From Alphaproteobacteria bacterium HT1-32 (lineage in GTDB: Bacteria; Pseudomonadota; Alphaproteobacteria; Rhodospirillales; HT1-32): 64,000 nucleotides of DNA. Positions 21,973-32,118 of the stretch are shown in pieces. Numbering within the stretch: position 1 is the stretch's first letter; each line of letters opens with the position of its first letter. The stretch covers positions 159,551 through 223,550 of the forward strand of contig WJPL01000003.1 in NCBI GenBank assembly GCA_009649675.1, read 5' to 3'. The notes under the pieces are model-generated. The model saw nothing but the letters and a program-made list of their open reading frames with translations, ran no database searches and was not told the DNA's origin. A program made the translations under genes and the position numbers.

Positions 21973-21987
21973 ATGGATTAAATCTAT
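21973..21987. promoter_or_regulatory. Putative LysR-type operator
   Basis: ATGGATTAAATCTAT is an interrupted palindrome (ATRGATT/AATCYAT) that contains T-N11-A, the classical LysR-type binding core. It lies 25 bases before the LysR gene start and about 60 bases before the divergent DUF1127 gene. Confidence 0.55.
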
Positions 21988-22047
21988 CCGTTTGAGAGCC
22001 CTTATATCAATGAATACTCTGGATTTCTGACATAAACGGACAATCAC

Positions 22048-23641
<1,594 letters not shown>

Positions 23642-23668
23642 TCCCGGCGACATTTACGCTTTTTAAAG

Positions 23669-23706
23669 CGGCGGAGGTGTTATCTGACCTCCGCCGTTTT
23701 GTTTTT
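23669..23706 (+). terminator. Rho-independent terminator after eno
   Basis: A perfect 10-bp stem (CGGCGGAGGT / ACCTCCGCCG, 8-base loop) is followed by TTTTGTTTTTT. It ends 26 bases before the ftsB ATG. Confidence 0.9.
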
Positions 23707-23731
23707 TGGGGCAGGGGACCGTTATCTGGCA

Positions 23732-24055
23732 ATGACTATTGTCGAACAAATCAGAATGCGCAGCCGTCGTGCGGTCATGCCAGCCTGTGCCATCGCCTTC
23801 CTTGGTTATTTCGTCTATCATGCACTGCAGGGGGATCTTGGCCTTGTGGCATGGTGGCGACTGAATCAGGAGATCACTGTCGCTCAGGCTGAACTGGCTG
23901 AGGCGACAACCCTCCGTGAAACATGGGCCCGCCGGGTGCATCTGCTGCAGCCGGAAAATCTCGATCCGGATATGATGGACGAAAGGGCACGCAAAATGCT
24001 CAATCTGGTCCATCCGGACGACCGCATCATTCCAGTCCCCGGAAGTATAAATTAA
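23732..24055 (+). CDS. ftsB: FtsB/DivIC-like septum formation protein
   Basis: FtsB is a bitopic protein of the FtsQLB division complex. The 107-aa protein has a short basic cytoplasmic start (MTIVEQIRMRSRR), one transmembrane helix (about 15-33), a coiled-coil stretch (LNQEITVAQAELAEATTLRETWARRV) and the C-terminal LLQPENLDPDMMDERARKMLNLVHPDD, typical of alphaproteobacterial FtsB after eno. ATG 23732 is preferred: the in-frame TTG at 23699 lies within the eno terminator's T-run. Confidence 0.88.
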   Translation: MTIVEQIRMRSRRAVMPACAIAFLGYFVYHALQGDLGLVAWWRLNQEITVAQAELAEATTLRETWARRVHLLQPENLDPDMMDERARKMLNLVHPDDRIIPVPGSIN

Positions 24056-24102
24056 CCGATATCAAGTTATTTTTCATATTCACAAATAAAATCAATGACT
24101 TA

Positions 24103-24120
24103 ACGATTTTTACGATTTTT
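24103..24120. repeat. Tandem 9-bp repeat upstream of pdhA
   Basis: ACGATTTTT occurs twice in direct succession in an A+T-rich spacer (24056-24180) between ftsB and pdhA. It may be part of the pdh promoter region. A weak promoter-like pair, TTGCAT (24128-24133) and TATCCT (24151-24156) with a 17-base spacer, follows it. Confidence 0.45.
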
Positions 24121-24235
24121 CCGTCTATTGCATAACTGAAGAATTATCATTATCCTCCAAGGAAAGATTAGGCTGGACCCGTTGGTATCTGGCTGACTGA
24201 CCGCGCAGATCACAGCGCAATTTCTGGAGGGAATG

Positions 24236-25249
24236 ATGGCGACATCGACCAAACGCAAATCATCCGCGCGCGGTAAATCCGCGGGGCCGGACAAGGATAC
24301 CCTGCTTCATTATTATCGCGAAATGCTGCTGATCCGCCGCTTTGAAGAAAAAGCCGGGCAAATGTACGGCATGGGTCTGATCGCCGGTTTCTGCCACCTC
24401 TATATTGGTCAGGAAGCTGTCGTGGTCGGTATCCAGGCAGCCATGAAAGAGGGTGATACCGTCATCACCAGTTACCGCGATCATGCGCACATGCTGGCAA
24501 CCGGCATGGAAAGCCGTGGCGTGATGGCAGAACTTACCGGCCGTTCCGGAGGGTATTCCCGCGGTAAAGGCGGGTCGATGCATATGTTCTCCCGCGACAA
24601 GGGCTTCTTCGGTGGCCATGGCATCGTGGCGGCTCAGGTGCCGATCGGTACGGGACTTGGCTTTGCTCACAAATACAAAGACGAGGACAACCTCTGCGCC
24701 ACCTATCTTGGTGATGGCGCCATCAATCAGGGGCAGGTCTACGAGGCTTTCAACATGGCCGCTCTCTGGAAGCTGCCGGTCCTCTATATCATTGAGAACA
24801 ACAAATATGGCATGGGCACTTCGGTCGCCCGCGCCTCGGCCCATACGGATCTGTTCAACCGCGGCAGCGCCTATGGCATTCCCGGTGAGGAAGTCGACGG
24901 CATGAATGTGGTGACCGTCAATGCGGCTGCCGCAAAAGCCATCGAGCATATCCGGGCAGGCAAGGGGCCTTATATCCTTGAAATGAGCACCTATCGCTAC
25001 CGCGGGCATTCCATGTCCGATCCGGCGAAATACCGCTCAAAGGAAGAAGTTCAGAAGATGCGGTCCGAACGCGACCCGATTGATAATGTGCGGGCCATGT
25101 TGCTCGACATGAAGGATGTCACGGAAGAATCGCTGAAAGAAATCGACAAGGAGGTGAAAGCCATCGTCTCCGATGCAGCAGATTTCGCACAGCAGTCTCC
25201 TGAACCCGATATTTCCGAACTCTGGACCGACATTCTGGTGGAGGCCTGA
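24236..25249 (+). CDS. pdhA: Pyruvate dehydrogenase E1 component, alpha subunit
   Basis: With PdhB it decarboxylates pyruvate using thiamine diphosphate. The 337-aa protein starts with a basic, disordered tail (ATSTKRKSSARGKSAG), then FEEKAGQMYGMGLIAGFCHLYIGQEAV, the TPP motif beginning GDGAINQGQVYEAFNMAALW and ending ENNKYGMGT, the phosphorylation-loop-like YRYRGHSMSDPAKYRSKEEV. Two adjacent ATGs exist; GGAGG is five bases before the second (24236), which I chose, and only two before 24233. First gene of the pdhABC-cupin-lpdA operon. Confidence 0.97.
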   Translation: MATSTKRKSSARGKSAGPDKDTLLHYYREMLLIRRFEEKAGQMYGMGLIAGFCHLYIGQEAVVVGIQAAMKEGDTVITSYRDHAHMLATGMESRGVMAELTGRSGGYSRGKGGSMHMFSRDKGFFGGHGIVAAQVPIGTGLGFAHKYKDEDNLCATYLGDGAINQGQVYEAFNMAALWKLPVLYIIENNKYGMGTSVARASAHTDLFNRGSAYGIPGEEVDGMNVVTVNAAAAKAIEHIRAGKGPYILEMSTYRYRGHSMSDPAKYRSKEEVQKMRSERDPIDNVRAMLLDMKDVTEESLKEIDKEVKAIVSDAADFAQQSPEPDISELWTDILVEA

Positions 25250-25252
25250 TCC

Positions 25253-26659
25253 ATGCCAATCGAAATTCTGATGCCGGCCCTCTCGCCAACCATGACCGAG
25301 GGCACACTATCCAAATGGGCCGTCAAGGAAGGTGACAGCGTCGCCAGTGGTGACGTCATTGCTGAAATTGAAACCGACAAGGCGACGATGGAAGTCGAAG
25401 CCGTTGATGAAGGCAAAATCGGCAAGATCCTGATTGACGAAGGCAGCGAAGGTGTTGCGGTAAATACACCCATCGCCATCCTGCTCGAAGAAGGCGAAAG
25501 TGAATCGGATATGGAGAACATGTCCTCATCCGCGCCGAAGCCGGATGCCGGGTCTGACGCCGACAAGCCGAAGGCAGAGCCGGACAGCGCGCCTGAATCC
25601 CGCCCGGAACCGACTGCGGCTTCCGCCAGCCCGATTCCTTCCGCCCCCGCAGAACCGGAATATTCCGGCGAAACGACAAGCTGCACGGTCCGTGAAGCAC
25701 TGCGCGATGCGATGGCAGAGGAAATGCGCAAGGACGAACGCGTCTTCCTGATGGGCGAGGAAGTCGCTGAATATCAGGGTGCATACAAGGTCAGTCAGGG
25801 CCTGCTCGACGAATTCAGCTCGAAGCGGGTGATTGATACCCCGATCACCGAGCACGGATTTACCGGCGTTGGCGTTGGTGCCGCTTTCGGGGGCCTGCGC
25901 CCGATCGTCGAGTTCATGACCTTCAACTTCGCCATGCAGGCGATGGACCATATTATCAACTCCGCCGCCAAGACGCTTTATATGGCCGGTGGTCAGATGG
26001 GCTGTCCGATCGTCTTCCGTGGTGCGAATGGTGCGGCCTCACGTGTCGGCGCACAGCATTCACAATGCTATGCCAGCTGGTACGCCCATGTACCCGGCCT
26101 GAAGGTTGTCTCGCCCTGGAACTCGGTTGATGCGAAAGGCCTGCTGAAAGCAGCCATCCGCGATCCGAACCCGGTGATCGTGCTGGAGAATGAAATTCTC
26201 TACGGCCAGAGCTTCGACGGCGTTCCGACCGACCCGGACTGGGCATTGCCAATCGGCAAGGCCAAGATCGAACGGGAAGGCTCCGACGTTACCATCATCG
26301 CCTATTCACTGATGGTTGGCCGCGCACTTGAAGCCGCCAAGAAGCTGGAAGAAGAAGGCATCTCGGCAGAAATCATCAACCTGCGCAGCCTGCGCCCGCT
26401 GGATACTGAGACCATCGTCAAGTCGGTCAAGAAGACCAACCGCATCGTTTCAGTCGAAGAAGGCTGGCCGGTGGCTGGCATGGGTTCGGAAATCGCTGCA
26501 ATCTGCATGGAACAGGCCTTCGACTGGCTTGATGCGCCGGTGGTTCGTGTCTGTGGTGCAGATGTGCCGATGCCCTATGCCGCCAATCTTGAAGCCCTCA
26601 CCATTCCGCAGGCAGACAAGGTGGTCGAAGCCGCCAAGTCCGTCTGCTATCGCGACTGA
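25253..26659 (+). CDS. pdhB: Pyruvate dehydrogenase E1 beta subunit with N-terminal lipoyl domain
   Basis: The 468-aa protein carries a lipoyl domain (1-80, lipoyl Lys43 in [13 protein letters not shown]), a Pro/Ala/Glu-rich linker (about 85-140), and the E1-beta transketolase-like domain ([50 protein letters not shown], then the C-terminal transketolase fold). The fused lipoyl domain is an alphaproteobacterial trait. Starts three bases after pdhA. The lipoyl domain closely matches that of PdhC, also at DNA level. Confidence 0.97.
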   Translation: MPIEILMPALSPTMTEGTLSKWAVKEGDSVASGDVIAEIETDKATMEVEAVDEGKIGKILIDEGSEGVAVNTPIAILLEEGESESDMENMSSSAPKPDAGSDADKPKAEPDSAPESRPEPTAASASPIPSAPAEPEYSGETTSCTVREALRDAMAEEMRKDERVFLMGEEVAEYQGAYKVSQGLLDEFSSKRVIDTPITEHGFTGVGVGAAFGGLRPIVEFMTFNFAMQAMDHIINSAAKTLYMAGGQMGCPIVFRGANGAASRVGAQHSQCYASWYAHVPGLKVVSPWNSVDAKGLLKAAIRDPNPVIVLENEILYGQSFDGVPTDPDWALPIGKAKIEREGSDVTIIAYSLMVGRALEAAKKLEEEGISAEIINLRSLRPLDTETIVKSVKKTNRIVSVEEGWPVAGMGSEIAAICMEQAFDWLDAPVVRVCGADVPMPYAANLEALTIPQADKVVEAAKSVCYRD

Positions 26660-26679
26660 GCCGGTAGGGAGGAAAAACC

Positions 26680-28050
26680 ATGACCGTTGAAATTCTGATG
26701 CCGGCCCTGTCCCCGACGATGACGGAAGGGACACTTGCAGCCTGGCATAAGAAAGAAGGCGATAGCGTTGCCTCGGGTGACGTGATCGCTGAAATTGAAA
26801 CCGACAAGGCCACGATGGAAGTCGAGGCTGTCGATGAAGGTGTGATGGGGAAAATTCTCGTCGAAGCCGGCACGGAAGGCGTCGCTGTCAATGCGGCCAT
26901 CGCCATCCTGCTGGAAGAAGGCGAGGACGAAAGCGCACTGGATGCCGCCGTGAAGAACGCCGGTTCCAGCGCCCCGTCAGGATCCGGATCCCAGCCGAAG
27001 GAAGAAAAGGCGGAAGCCAGGGCCGAACCTGAAAAACCGGCTGCTGACAGCAAACCTGCCGAAAGCAAATCCGGTGGCGTCACCTTGTCGGAAGATTCAA
27101 AAGCACCGGCAGCACCGAAGTCGGAAAGTGGCGAGCGTATTTTTGCCAGCCCGCTGGCCCGCCGCATCGCCAGCCAGGAAGGTGTTGATCTGAAAGCCGT
27201 GAAGGGCTCCGGCCCACACGGTCGTATCGTGAAGGCTGATGTTGAAGAAGCCATCAAAAGCGGTACAGGCAGTCCGGCAAAAGACGCTGCGAAATCTGCC
27301 GACAAGCCGTCAGAGAAGGCAGCGACACCACCTGCACCGATGTCGACAGACAATCCGTTCGAGCCGGAGTTCGAGCTCGAAAAACTCAACAATATGCGCA
27401 AGACCATTGCCAAGCGCCTTGCCGAATCGAAACAGAACATCCCGCATTTCTACCTCACGGTGGATGTCGAACTGGATGAACTGCTGGCGCTGCGCAAAAA
27501 ACTCAATGACCGCGCAGACGGGGCCTACAAGCTGTCGGTCAACGATCTGGTGATCAAGGCCGTCGGCATTGCCCTGCGTCAGGTCCCGGCAGCAAACGCA
27601 TCCTACACGGCGGATGGCATCAAACTGTACAAGCAGGCTGATGTCTCCGTAGCTGTCGCCATCGATGGTGGCCTGATCACCCCAGTGGTCCGCGATGCGG
27701 GGAACAAGGGTCTGTCCGTCATTTCCAATGAAATGAAGGAACTGGCCAGCAAGGCGAAAGAAGGGAAGCTGCAGCCTGAGGAATATCAGGGCGGCACTTT
27801 CTCGATCTCCAACCTCGGCATGTTCGGCATCACCAATTTCCAGGCAGTCATCAACCCGCCGCAGGCCTGTATTCTGGCCGTCGGTGCGGGACAGCAGCGT
27901 GCGGTCATCAAGGATGGTGCCGTACAGGCAGCGACCGTAATGTCCTGCACCCTGTCGGTTGACCACCGGGCCGTTGACGGTGCTGTCGGTTCCAGCTTCC
28001 TCACAGCCTTCAAGAAGCTGCTGGAAGAGCCACTTTCAATGATGCTGTGA
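26680..28050 (+). CDS. pdhC: Pyruvate dehydrogenase E2, dihydrolipoyl acetyltransferase
   Basis: E2 forms the core of the pyruvate dehydrogenase complex and passes acetyl groups to CoA. The 456-aa protein has one lipoyl domain (1-80, Lys43), a charged Ala/Pro linker, a peripheral subunit-binding domain (about 150-185: [32 protein letters not shown]), a second linker and the catalytic domain (about 225-456) ending with the acyltransferase motif [11 protein letters not shown]. It starts 20 bases after pdhB with GGAGG upstream. Confidence 0.97.
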   Translation: MTVEILMPALSPTMTEGTLAAWHKKEGDSVASGDVIAEIETDKATMEVEAVDEGVMGKILVEAGTEGVAVNAAIAILLEEGEDESALDAAVKNAGSSAPSGSGSQPKEEKAEARAEPEKPAADSKPAESKSGGVTLSEDSKAPAAPKSESGERIFASPLARRIASQEGVDLKAVKGSGPHGRIVKADVEEAIKSGTGSPAKDAAKSADKPSEKAATPPAPMSTDNPFEPEFELEKLNNMRKTIAKRLAESKQNIPHFYLTVDVELDELLALRKKLNDRADGAYKLSVNDLVIKAVGIALRQVPAANASYTADGIKLYKQADVSVAVAIDGGLITPVVRDAGNKGLSVISNEMKELASKAKEGKLQPEEYQGGTFSISNLGMFGITNFQAVINPPQACILAVGAGQQRAVIKDGAVQAATVMSCTLSVDHRAVDGAVGSSFLTAFKKLLEEPLSMML

Positions 28051-28060
28051 GTTTGCGCGC

Positions 28061-28423
28061 ATGAATTGCGTAAACATCAGCGACAAACTGGCGCAGTTCG
28101 ATGACTGCTGGTCACCAAAGGTGGTCGGTCAGGTCAACAACTGCGCCATCAAGCTGGTGAAACTTGAAGGCGAATTCGTCTGGCATCATCACGAGGATGA
28201 AGATGAAATGTTTCTGGTCCTATCCGGCCAGATGAACATGGAATTCCGGGACAGAACCGTCGAGGTCGGTCCCGGAGAATTCATCGTCGTCCCGCATGGC
28301 GTCGAGCACCGGCCGGTTGCGATCGGTGGTGTCTGCGAAGTGATGCTGGTGGAGCCGGACAGCGTGCTGAATACCGGGAACGTTCATAACGAACGCACCG
28401 TCGAACATCTGGACAGGATTTAG
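28061..28423 (+). CDS. Cupin-domain protein in the pdh operon
   Basis: A 120-aa single cupin: metal-ligand motif 1 is WHHHEDEDEMFLVLSG (two His, Glu) and motif 2 is PGEFIVVPHGVEHRP (His). Small cupins of this sort bind a metal and are of unknown substrate. It lies between pdhC (10 bases upstream) and lpdA (12 bases downstream), so it is co-transcribed with pyruvate dehydrogenase. A link to the complex is inferred from position only. Confidence 0.85.
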   Translation: MNCVNISDKLAQFDDCWSPKVVGQVNNCAIKLVKLEGEFVWHHHEDEDEMFLVLSGQMNMEFRDRTVEVGPGEFIVVPHGVEHRPVAIGGVCEVMLVEPDSVLNTGNVHNERTVEHLDRI

Positions 28424-28435
28424 AGGAGGCCGGTC

Positions 28436-29836
28436 ATGGCCGATAACAATTTTGATATCCTCATCATCGGTGGCGGCCCTGGCGGCTATGTCGCTGCAAT
28501 TCGGGCTGCTCAGCTCGGGATGAAAACCGCCGTGGTCGAGAAGAAACATCTCGGCGGCATCTGCCTGAACTGGGGTTGTATCCCGACCAAGGCGCTGCTG
28601 CGCTCGGCTGAAATTTATCACTACATGAACCACGCCGAAGATTACGGTCTCACGGCCGGCAAGGTCGGGTTTGATATTGCCAAGGTGGTACAGCGTTCCC
28701 GTGGCGTCTCGAAGCAGCTTAACGGCGGTGTCGGTCACTTGCTCAAAAAGAACAAGGTGACAGTCATCGATGGAACCGCCCGTCTGCTTGGTGGCGGTAA
28801 GGTCGGTGTGTCGAAAGATGGCAAGAGCATCGGTGATTACAGTGCCAAACATATCATCATCGCAACCGGTGCACGTCCGCGCGGGCTGCCGGGTATGGAG
28901 CCTGATGGCAAACTGATCTGGACCTATTTCGAGGCCATGGTTCCTGAAACCATGCCGAAAAGCCTGGTTGTCGTCGGCTCCGGCGCCATCGGTATCGAAT
29001 TCGCGAGTTTCTATCGCACCATGGGTGCAGATGTGACTGTGGTTGAGGTCATGGACCAGATCATGCCGGTCGAAGATGCCGAGATTTCCAAGATTGCCCG
29101 CAAGCAACTGGAAAAGCAGGGTCTCAAGATCATGACCAAGGCCAAGGTGACTGCCGTCAAGAAGGGCAGCAATGATGTCACCGCGACGGTTGAGGATGCC
29201 AAGGGCAAGACCATTGAAATCAAGGCAGAACGCATGATTTCTGCGGTTGGTGTGGTCGGAAATATTGAAGATATCGGCCTGGACAGCACAAAGGTCAAAA
29301 CCGACCGCGGCTGCATCGTCATTGATGAATATGGCCGGACAGCAGAGCAGGGCATCTATGCCATCGGCGATGTTGCCGGACCGCCGATGCTGGCGCACAA
29401 GGCAGAACATGAAGGCGTGATCTGCGTCGAAAAAATTGCCGGACTGCATCCGCATCCGATGAAGAAAGAACAGATCCCCGGCTGTACCTACTGCCACCCG
29501 CAGGTAGCCAGTGTTGGTCTTACCGAAGCAAAAGCCAAGGAAGCCGGCTATGACGTTCGCGTCGGACGTTTTCCGTTCATTGGAAACGGCAAAGCCATCG
29601 CTCTGGGTGAGCCGGACGGCCTGATCAAGACGGTCTTCGACAAGAAGACAGGTCAGCTACTCGGCGCCCATATGGTCGGGGCGGAAGTCACCGAACTGAT
29701 CCAGGGTTATGTCGTCGCAATGGGCCTTGAGACCACCGAGGAAGAGCTGATGCACACCGTCTTCCCGCATCCGACACTGAGCGAAATGATGCATGAAAGC
29801 GTCCTCGACGCCTACGGCCGCGTCATTCACATGTAA
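28436..29836 (+). CDS. lpdA: Dihydrolipoyl dehydrogenase (E3)
   Basis: E3 reoxidises dihydrolipoyl groups with FAD and NAD+. The 466-aa protein has the FAD-binding IIGGGPGGYVAAIRAAQLG, the redox disulfide Cys43/Cys48 in GGICLNWGCIPTKAL, the NAD-binding VVVGSGAIGIEFASFY, the second FAD motif GIYAIGDVAGPPMLAHKAEHEG, and the C-terminal HPHPTLSEMMHES with the His/Glu dyad. Being linked to pdhABC it is the E3 of this complex; other copies for the oxoglutarate complex are not in view. It ends at a 15-bp hairpin. Confidence 0.98.
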   Translation: MADNNFDILIIGGGPGGYVAAIRAAQLGMKTAVVEKKHLGGICLNWGCIPTKALLRSAEIYHYMNHAEDYGLTAGKVGFDIAKVVQRSRGVSKQLNGGVGHLLKKNKVTVIDGTARLLGGGKVGVSKDGKSIGDYSAKHIIIATGARPRGLPGMEPDGKLIWTYFEAMVPETMPKSLVVVGSGAIGIEFASFYRTMGADVTVVEVMDQIMPVEDAEISKIARKQLEKQGLKIMTKAKVTAVKKGSNDVTATVEDAKGKTIEIKAERMISAVGVVGNIEDIGLDSTKVKTDRGCIVIDEYGRTAEQGIYAIGDVAGPPMLAHKAEHEGVICVEKIAGLHPHPMKKEQIPGCTYCHPQVASVGLTEAKAKEAGYDVRVGRFPFIGNGKAIALGEPDGLIKTVFDKKTGQLLGAHMVGAEVTELIQGYVVAMGLETTEEELMHTVFPHPTLSEMMHESVLDAYGRVIHM

Positions 29837-29840
29837 AATC

Positions 29841-29878
29841 CTCCGCTTCATCCCGAACGCTTCCGGGATGAAGCGGAG
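29841..29878. terminator. Hairpin between lpdA and the TTC38-like gene
   Basis: A perfect 15-bp inverted repeat (CTCCGCTTCATCCCG / CGGGATGAAGCGGAG) with an 8-base loop separates the convergent genes. AAAAT precedes it on the plus strand, giving the minus-strand transcript a short T-run; on the plus strand only TT follows. Confidence 0.75.
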
Positions 29879-29887
29879 TTCACAGCC

Positions 29888-31234
29888 TCAGGCTGCGGCT
29901 TCCAGAGACGACCGGCGAAGCTGGCTGGCCCGGTGCATCAATGTCCTGTTGATATGTCCGTTGGACTTGATCGCCAGACGTTCTGCTGCGAATGCTTCAG
30001 CCACATCCCGTGAGCCGGAACGAATCGCGGCATCGGTCAGTGTCCAGTCAATGATATCGCGCTGGGCGTGACTTCCACCGAAAGCATGCGCGAAACGGCG
30101 CACCGGATGCAGGCGTTCCACAGCCTGCGAGAAATCACCCCGGTGCCAGGCCTGAAAACCTTCAATCAGGGGCAAGGCAATGGTGGCAGCCCAACCGGCT
30201 GACTCGCTTCCACACGCTGACTGTTGCCGGCAGGTTGACAGCAGATCCTCAACCTCTTTCTCCCGCCCGGCGCCGAGATAAACCATAGCGGCATGCCAGT
30301 CATTAAAGCCATAAAGCCTGCCATCCGCATGCAGGGACCATCGGTCTGCAATCGATATGCAGCGGTCACTGACATCCACCCCCGTCATTTTCAGACGCCA
30401 TAACATCGCGGCCGCATCAACCAGATCGGCAGCAACGGTACTGGCCCCGGCAACAATATGATCATCATAGATGGCGATGGCTTCCGCTGACTGGTCCAGA
30501 TCAAGATGAAACAGGGCCTTGTGCCACCAGTTATGGACCTGAAAGAAATTATCCTCGGCTGACCAGTAAGCCTCACGGGTTGCCATCCAGCCAATGCCAT
30601 CTTCCGGACGACCCTGCATTTCCATTACATGCGCGACGGCGTGATGTGCCCAGCAATCCCGTGGATTCATCGCCAGCGCACGACGTCCTGTTTCCTCGGC
30701 TTTTAAATAATCACCGGCTTCCTCAAGCCCGAAACTATGCATGCCAAGGACCAGCGAGTACCCAGGGATATCCGGAGTCCAGTGGGGCAGGGCGCGGGCA
30801 ATCCGGTTGCGCAGATTCCGCGCATCGCCGCGAAAAAAATCAAGCAACTGCCCGACCTGCAATGCCAGAATGTCCCGTGGGTACTGCATGGACAGGAAAT
30901 CCAGTGTCACGGCCGCCCGGGACCATTCGCCGCGCAGCAGGTTGTCCAGCGCAGCGATGTGAAAGCCTTCACGCTCATCATGACCAAGTGATTTGGCATG
31001 CATGACAATTTCACTGGCAGCAGCGGTTGCTTCCGGCTCTGTCGACACAGCAAACAACCAGCTCTTCAGAATATGGGCCATTGCAAAAGCCGGCGCTTTA
31101 TCGATAGCTGCATCAGCCAGCGCCACCGGATCACCTGAATAAATCTGGAATGCAGCAACGGCATCATCATAAAGCTCCGCAGCTTCAAGGGTCGCACCCG
31201 TTACCGCATTGCCCTGTCTGTCTTTCGTTATCAT
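29888..31234 (-). CDS. TTC38-like tetratricopeptide repeat protein
   Basis: The 448-aa protein is mostly alpha-helical. It resembles the tetratricopeptide repeat protein 38 family: AFAMAHILKSWLFAVS near 50, YPRDILALQVGQLLDFFRGD near 120, IPGYSLVLGMHSFGLEEAGDYLKAEETGRRALAMNPRD near 155-195, AHHAVAHVMEMQGRPEDGIGWM, and NFFQVHNWWHKALFHLDLDQ. The conserved His/Trp clusters suggest a binding site or an enzyme of unknown kind. AAGGAG lies five bases before the ATG. It is divergent from a TetR gene. No function is established for bacterial members as far as I know. Confidence 0.75.
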   Translation of the reverse strand: MITKDRQGNAVTGATLEAAELYDDAVAAFQIYSGDPVALADAAIDKAPAFAMAHILKSWLFAVSTEPEATAAASEIVMHAKSLGHDEREGFHIAALDNLLRGEWSRAAVTLDFLSMQYPRDILALQVGQLLDFFRGDARNLRNRIARALPHWTPDIPGYSLVLGMHSFGLEEAGDYLKAEETGRRALAMNPRDCWAHHAVAHVMEMQGRPEDGIGWMATREAYWSAEDNFFQVHNWWHKALFHLDLDQSAEAIAIYDDHIVAGASTVAADLVDAAAMLWRLKMTGVDVSDRCISIADRWSLHADGRLYGFNDWHAAMVYLGAGREKEVEDLLSTCRQQSACGSESAGWAATIALPLIEGFQAWHRGDFSQAVERLHPVRRFAHAFGGSHAQRDIIDWTLTDAAIRSGSRDVAEAFAAERLAIKSNGHINRTLMHRASQLRRSSLEAAA

Positions 31235-31474
31235 CTCTACTCCTTCGGATAAAAGCCATCACCGGCACCCGGCCGGAGATGTATTGAGGGGAGCGGTTTT
31301 CTATATTTCAGGCCCATGCAGAACCAGAGAACCTGTGGTATGGTTTTCACGGTTATATTTATTGTTTTAAATCAGATAGTTATATTCTCCAGATCAGAAA
31401 CCTTCCCTGATCTCGGTTCAAACGGGTCTGTCAACTATACCTGCGGTACAGCTGGAATGATGGAGTGAACGACA

Positions 31475-32113
31475 ATGTTGTCAGCTGATGAAGGGAAACC
31501 CGGCGGTACCCGCCAACAAATTCTGGACGCGGCGGAGGAAGCTGTTCTCGCAAAAGGCTTCGGCGCGACCTCAATCGAGGAACTGATTGCCGCTGTTGGT
31601 ATTTCGAAAAGCGGTTTCTTCTACCATTTCCGGGACAAGGGAGAACTCGCCAAGGCATTGCTGAACCGTTACATCGAACGGGACGACAAGATCTTCGATG
31701 ATATATTTTCCCAGGCTGACGACCTTGATGAGGACCCGTTACACAGCTTCCTGATCGCCCTCAAAATACTGTCTGACCTGTTCCGGGACTTGCCCGGCGG
31801 TCATCCCGGCTGTCTCGTCGCCTCAATCTGTTATCACGAGCAGCTTTTCGATCAGGGAGTTCAGGCGCTCAACACGACAGCCGTGCTGAAATGGCGTGCC
31901 CGCTTTCGGGCAAGACTGGTAAAAATCGCTGCTGTTTACGAACTCTCTGCGGAACACGACCTCGACGATCTGGCAGACATGTTTTCCAGTATCGCTGATG
32001 GCGGCATTATACTGGCCAAGGTGACCAGGGAACCGGAGGTTCTGGCACGACAGATGTTGCTCTACCGCAGCTTCATCAGGCTCGTCTTCAGTAAAAAGCG
32101 GGAAGCTGCCTGA
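31475..32113 (+). CDS. TetR-family transcriptional regulator
   Basis: The 212-aa protein has an N-terminal HTH: TRQQILDAAEEAVLAKGFGATSIEELIAAVGISKSGFFYHFRDKGELAKALL. The C-terminal helical domain binds an unknown ligand. GGAG is nine bases before the ATG. It is divergent from the TTC38-like gene across about 240 bases of A+T-rich DNA and convergent with the Ldh-family gene. Either neighbour could be its target (inference); no clear operator was found. Confidence 0.9.
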   Translation: MLSADEGKPGGTRQQILDAAEEAVLAKGFGATSIEELIAAVGISKSGFFYHFRDKGELAKALLNRYIERDDKIFDDIFSQADDLDEDPLHSFLIALKILSDLFRDLPGGHPGCLVASICYHEQLFDQGVQALNTTAVLKWRARFRARLVKIAAVYELSAEHDLDDLADMFSSIADGGIILAKVTREPEVLARQMLLYRSFIRLVFSKKREAA

Positions 32114-32118
32114 AAGCG

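Noticed and set aside
23699..23731. A TTG start for ftsB
   Set aside because: It lies within the T-run of the eno terminator; ATG 23732 is a better start.
28220..29497. A 425-codon open frame on the minus strand across lpdA
   Set aside because: It lies antisense to the well-conserved E3 gene; its translation has no recognisable motif. Long antisense frames arise from codon bias in such genomes.
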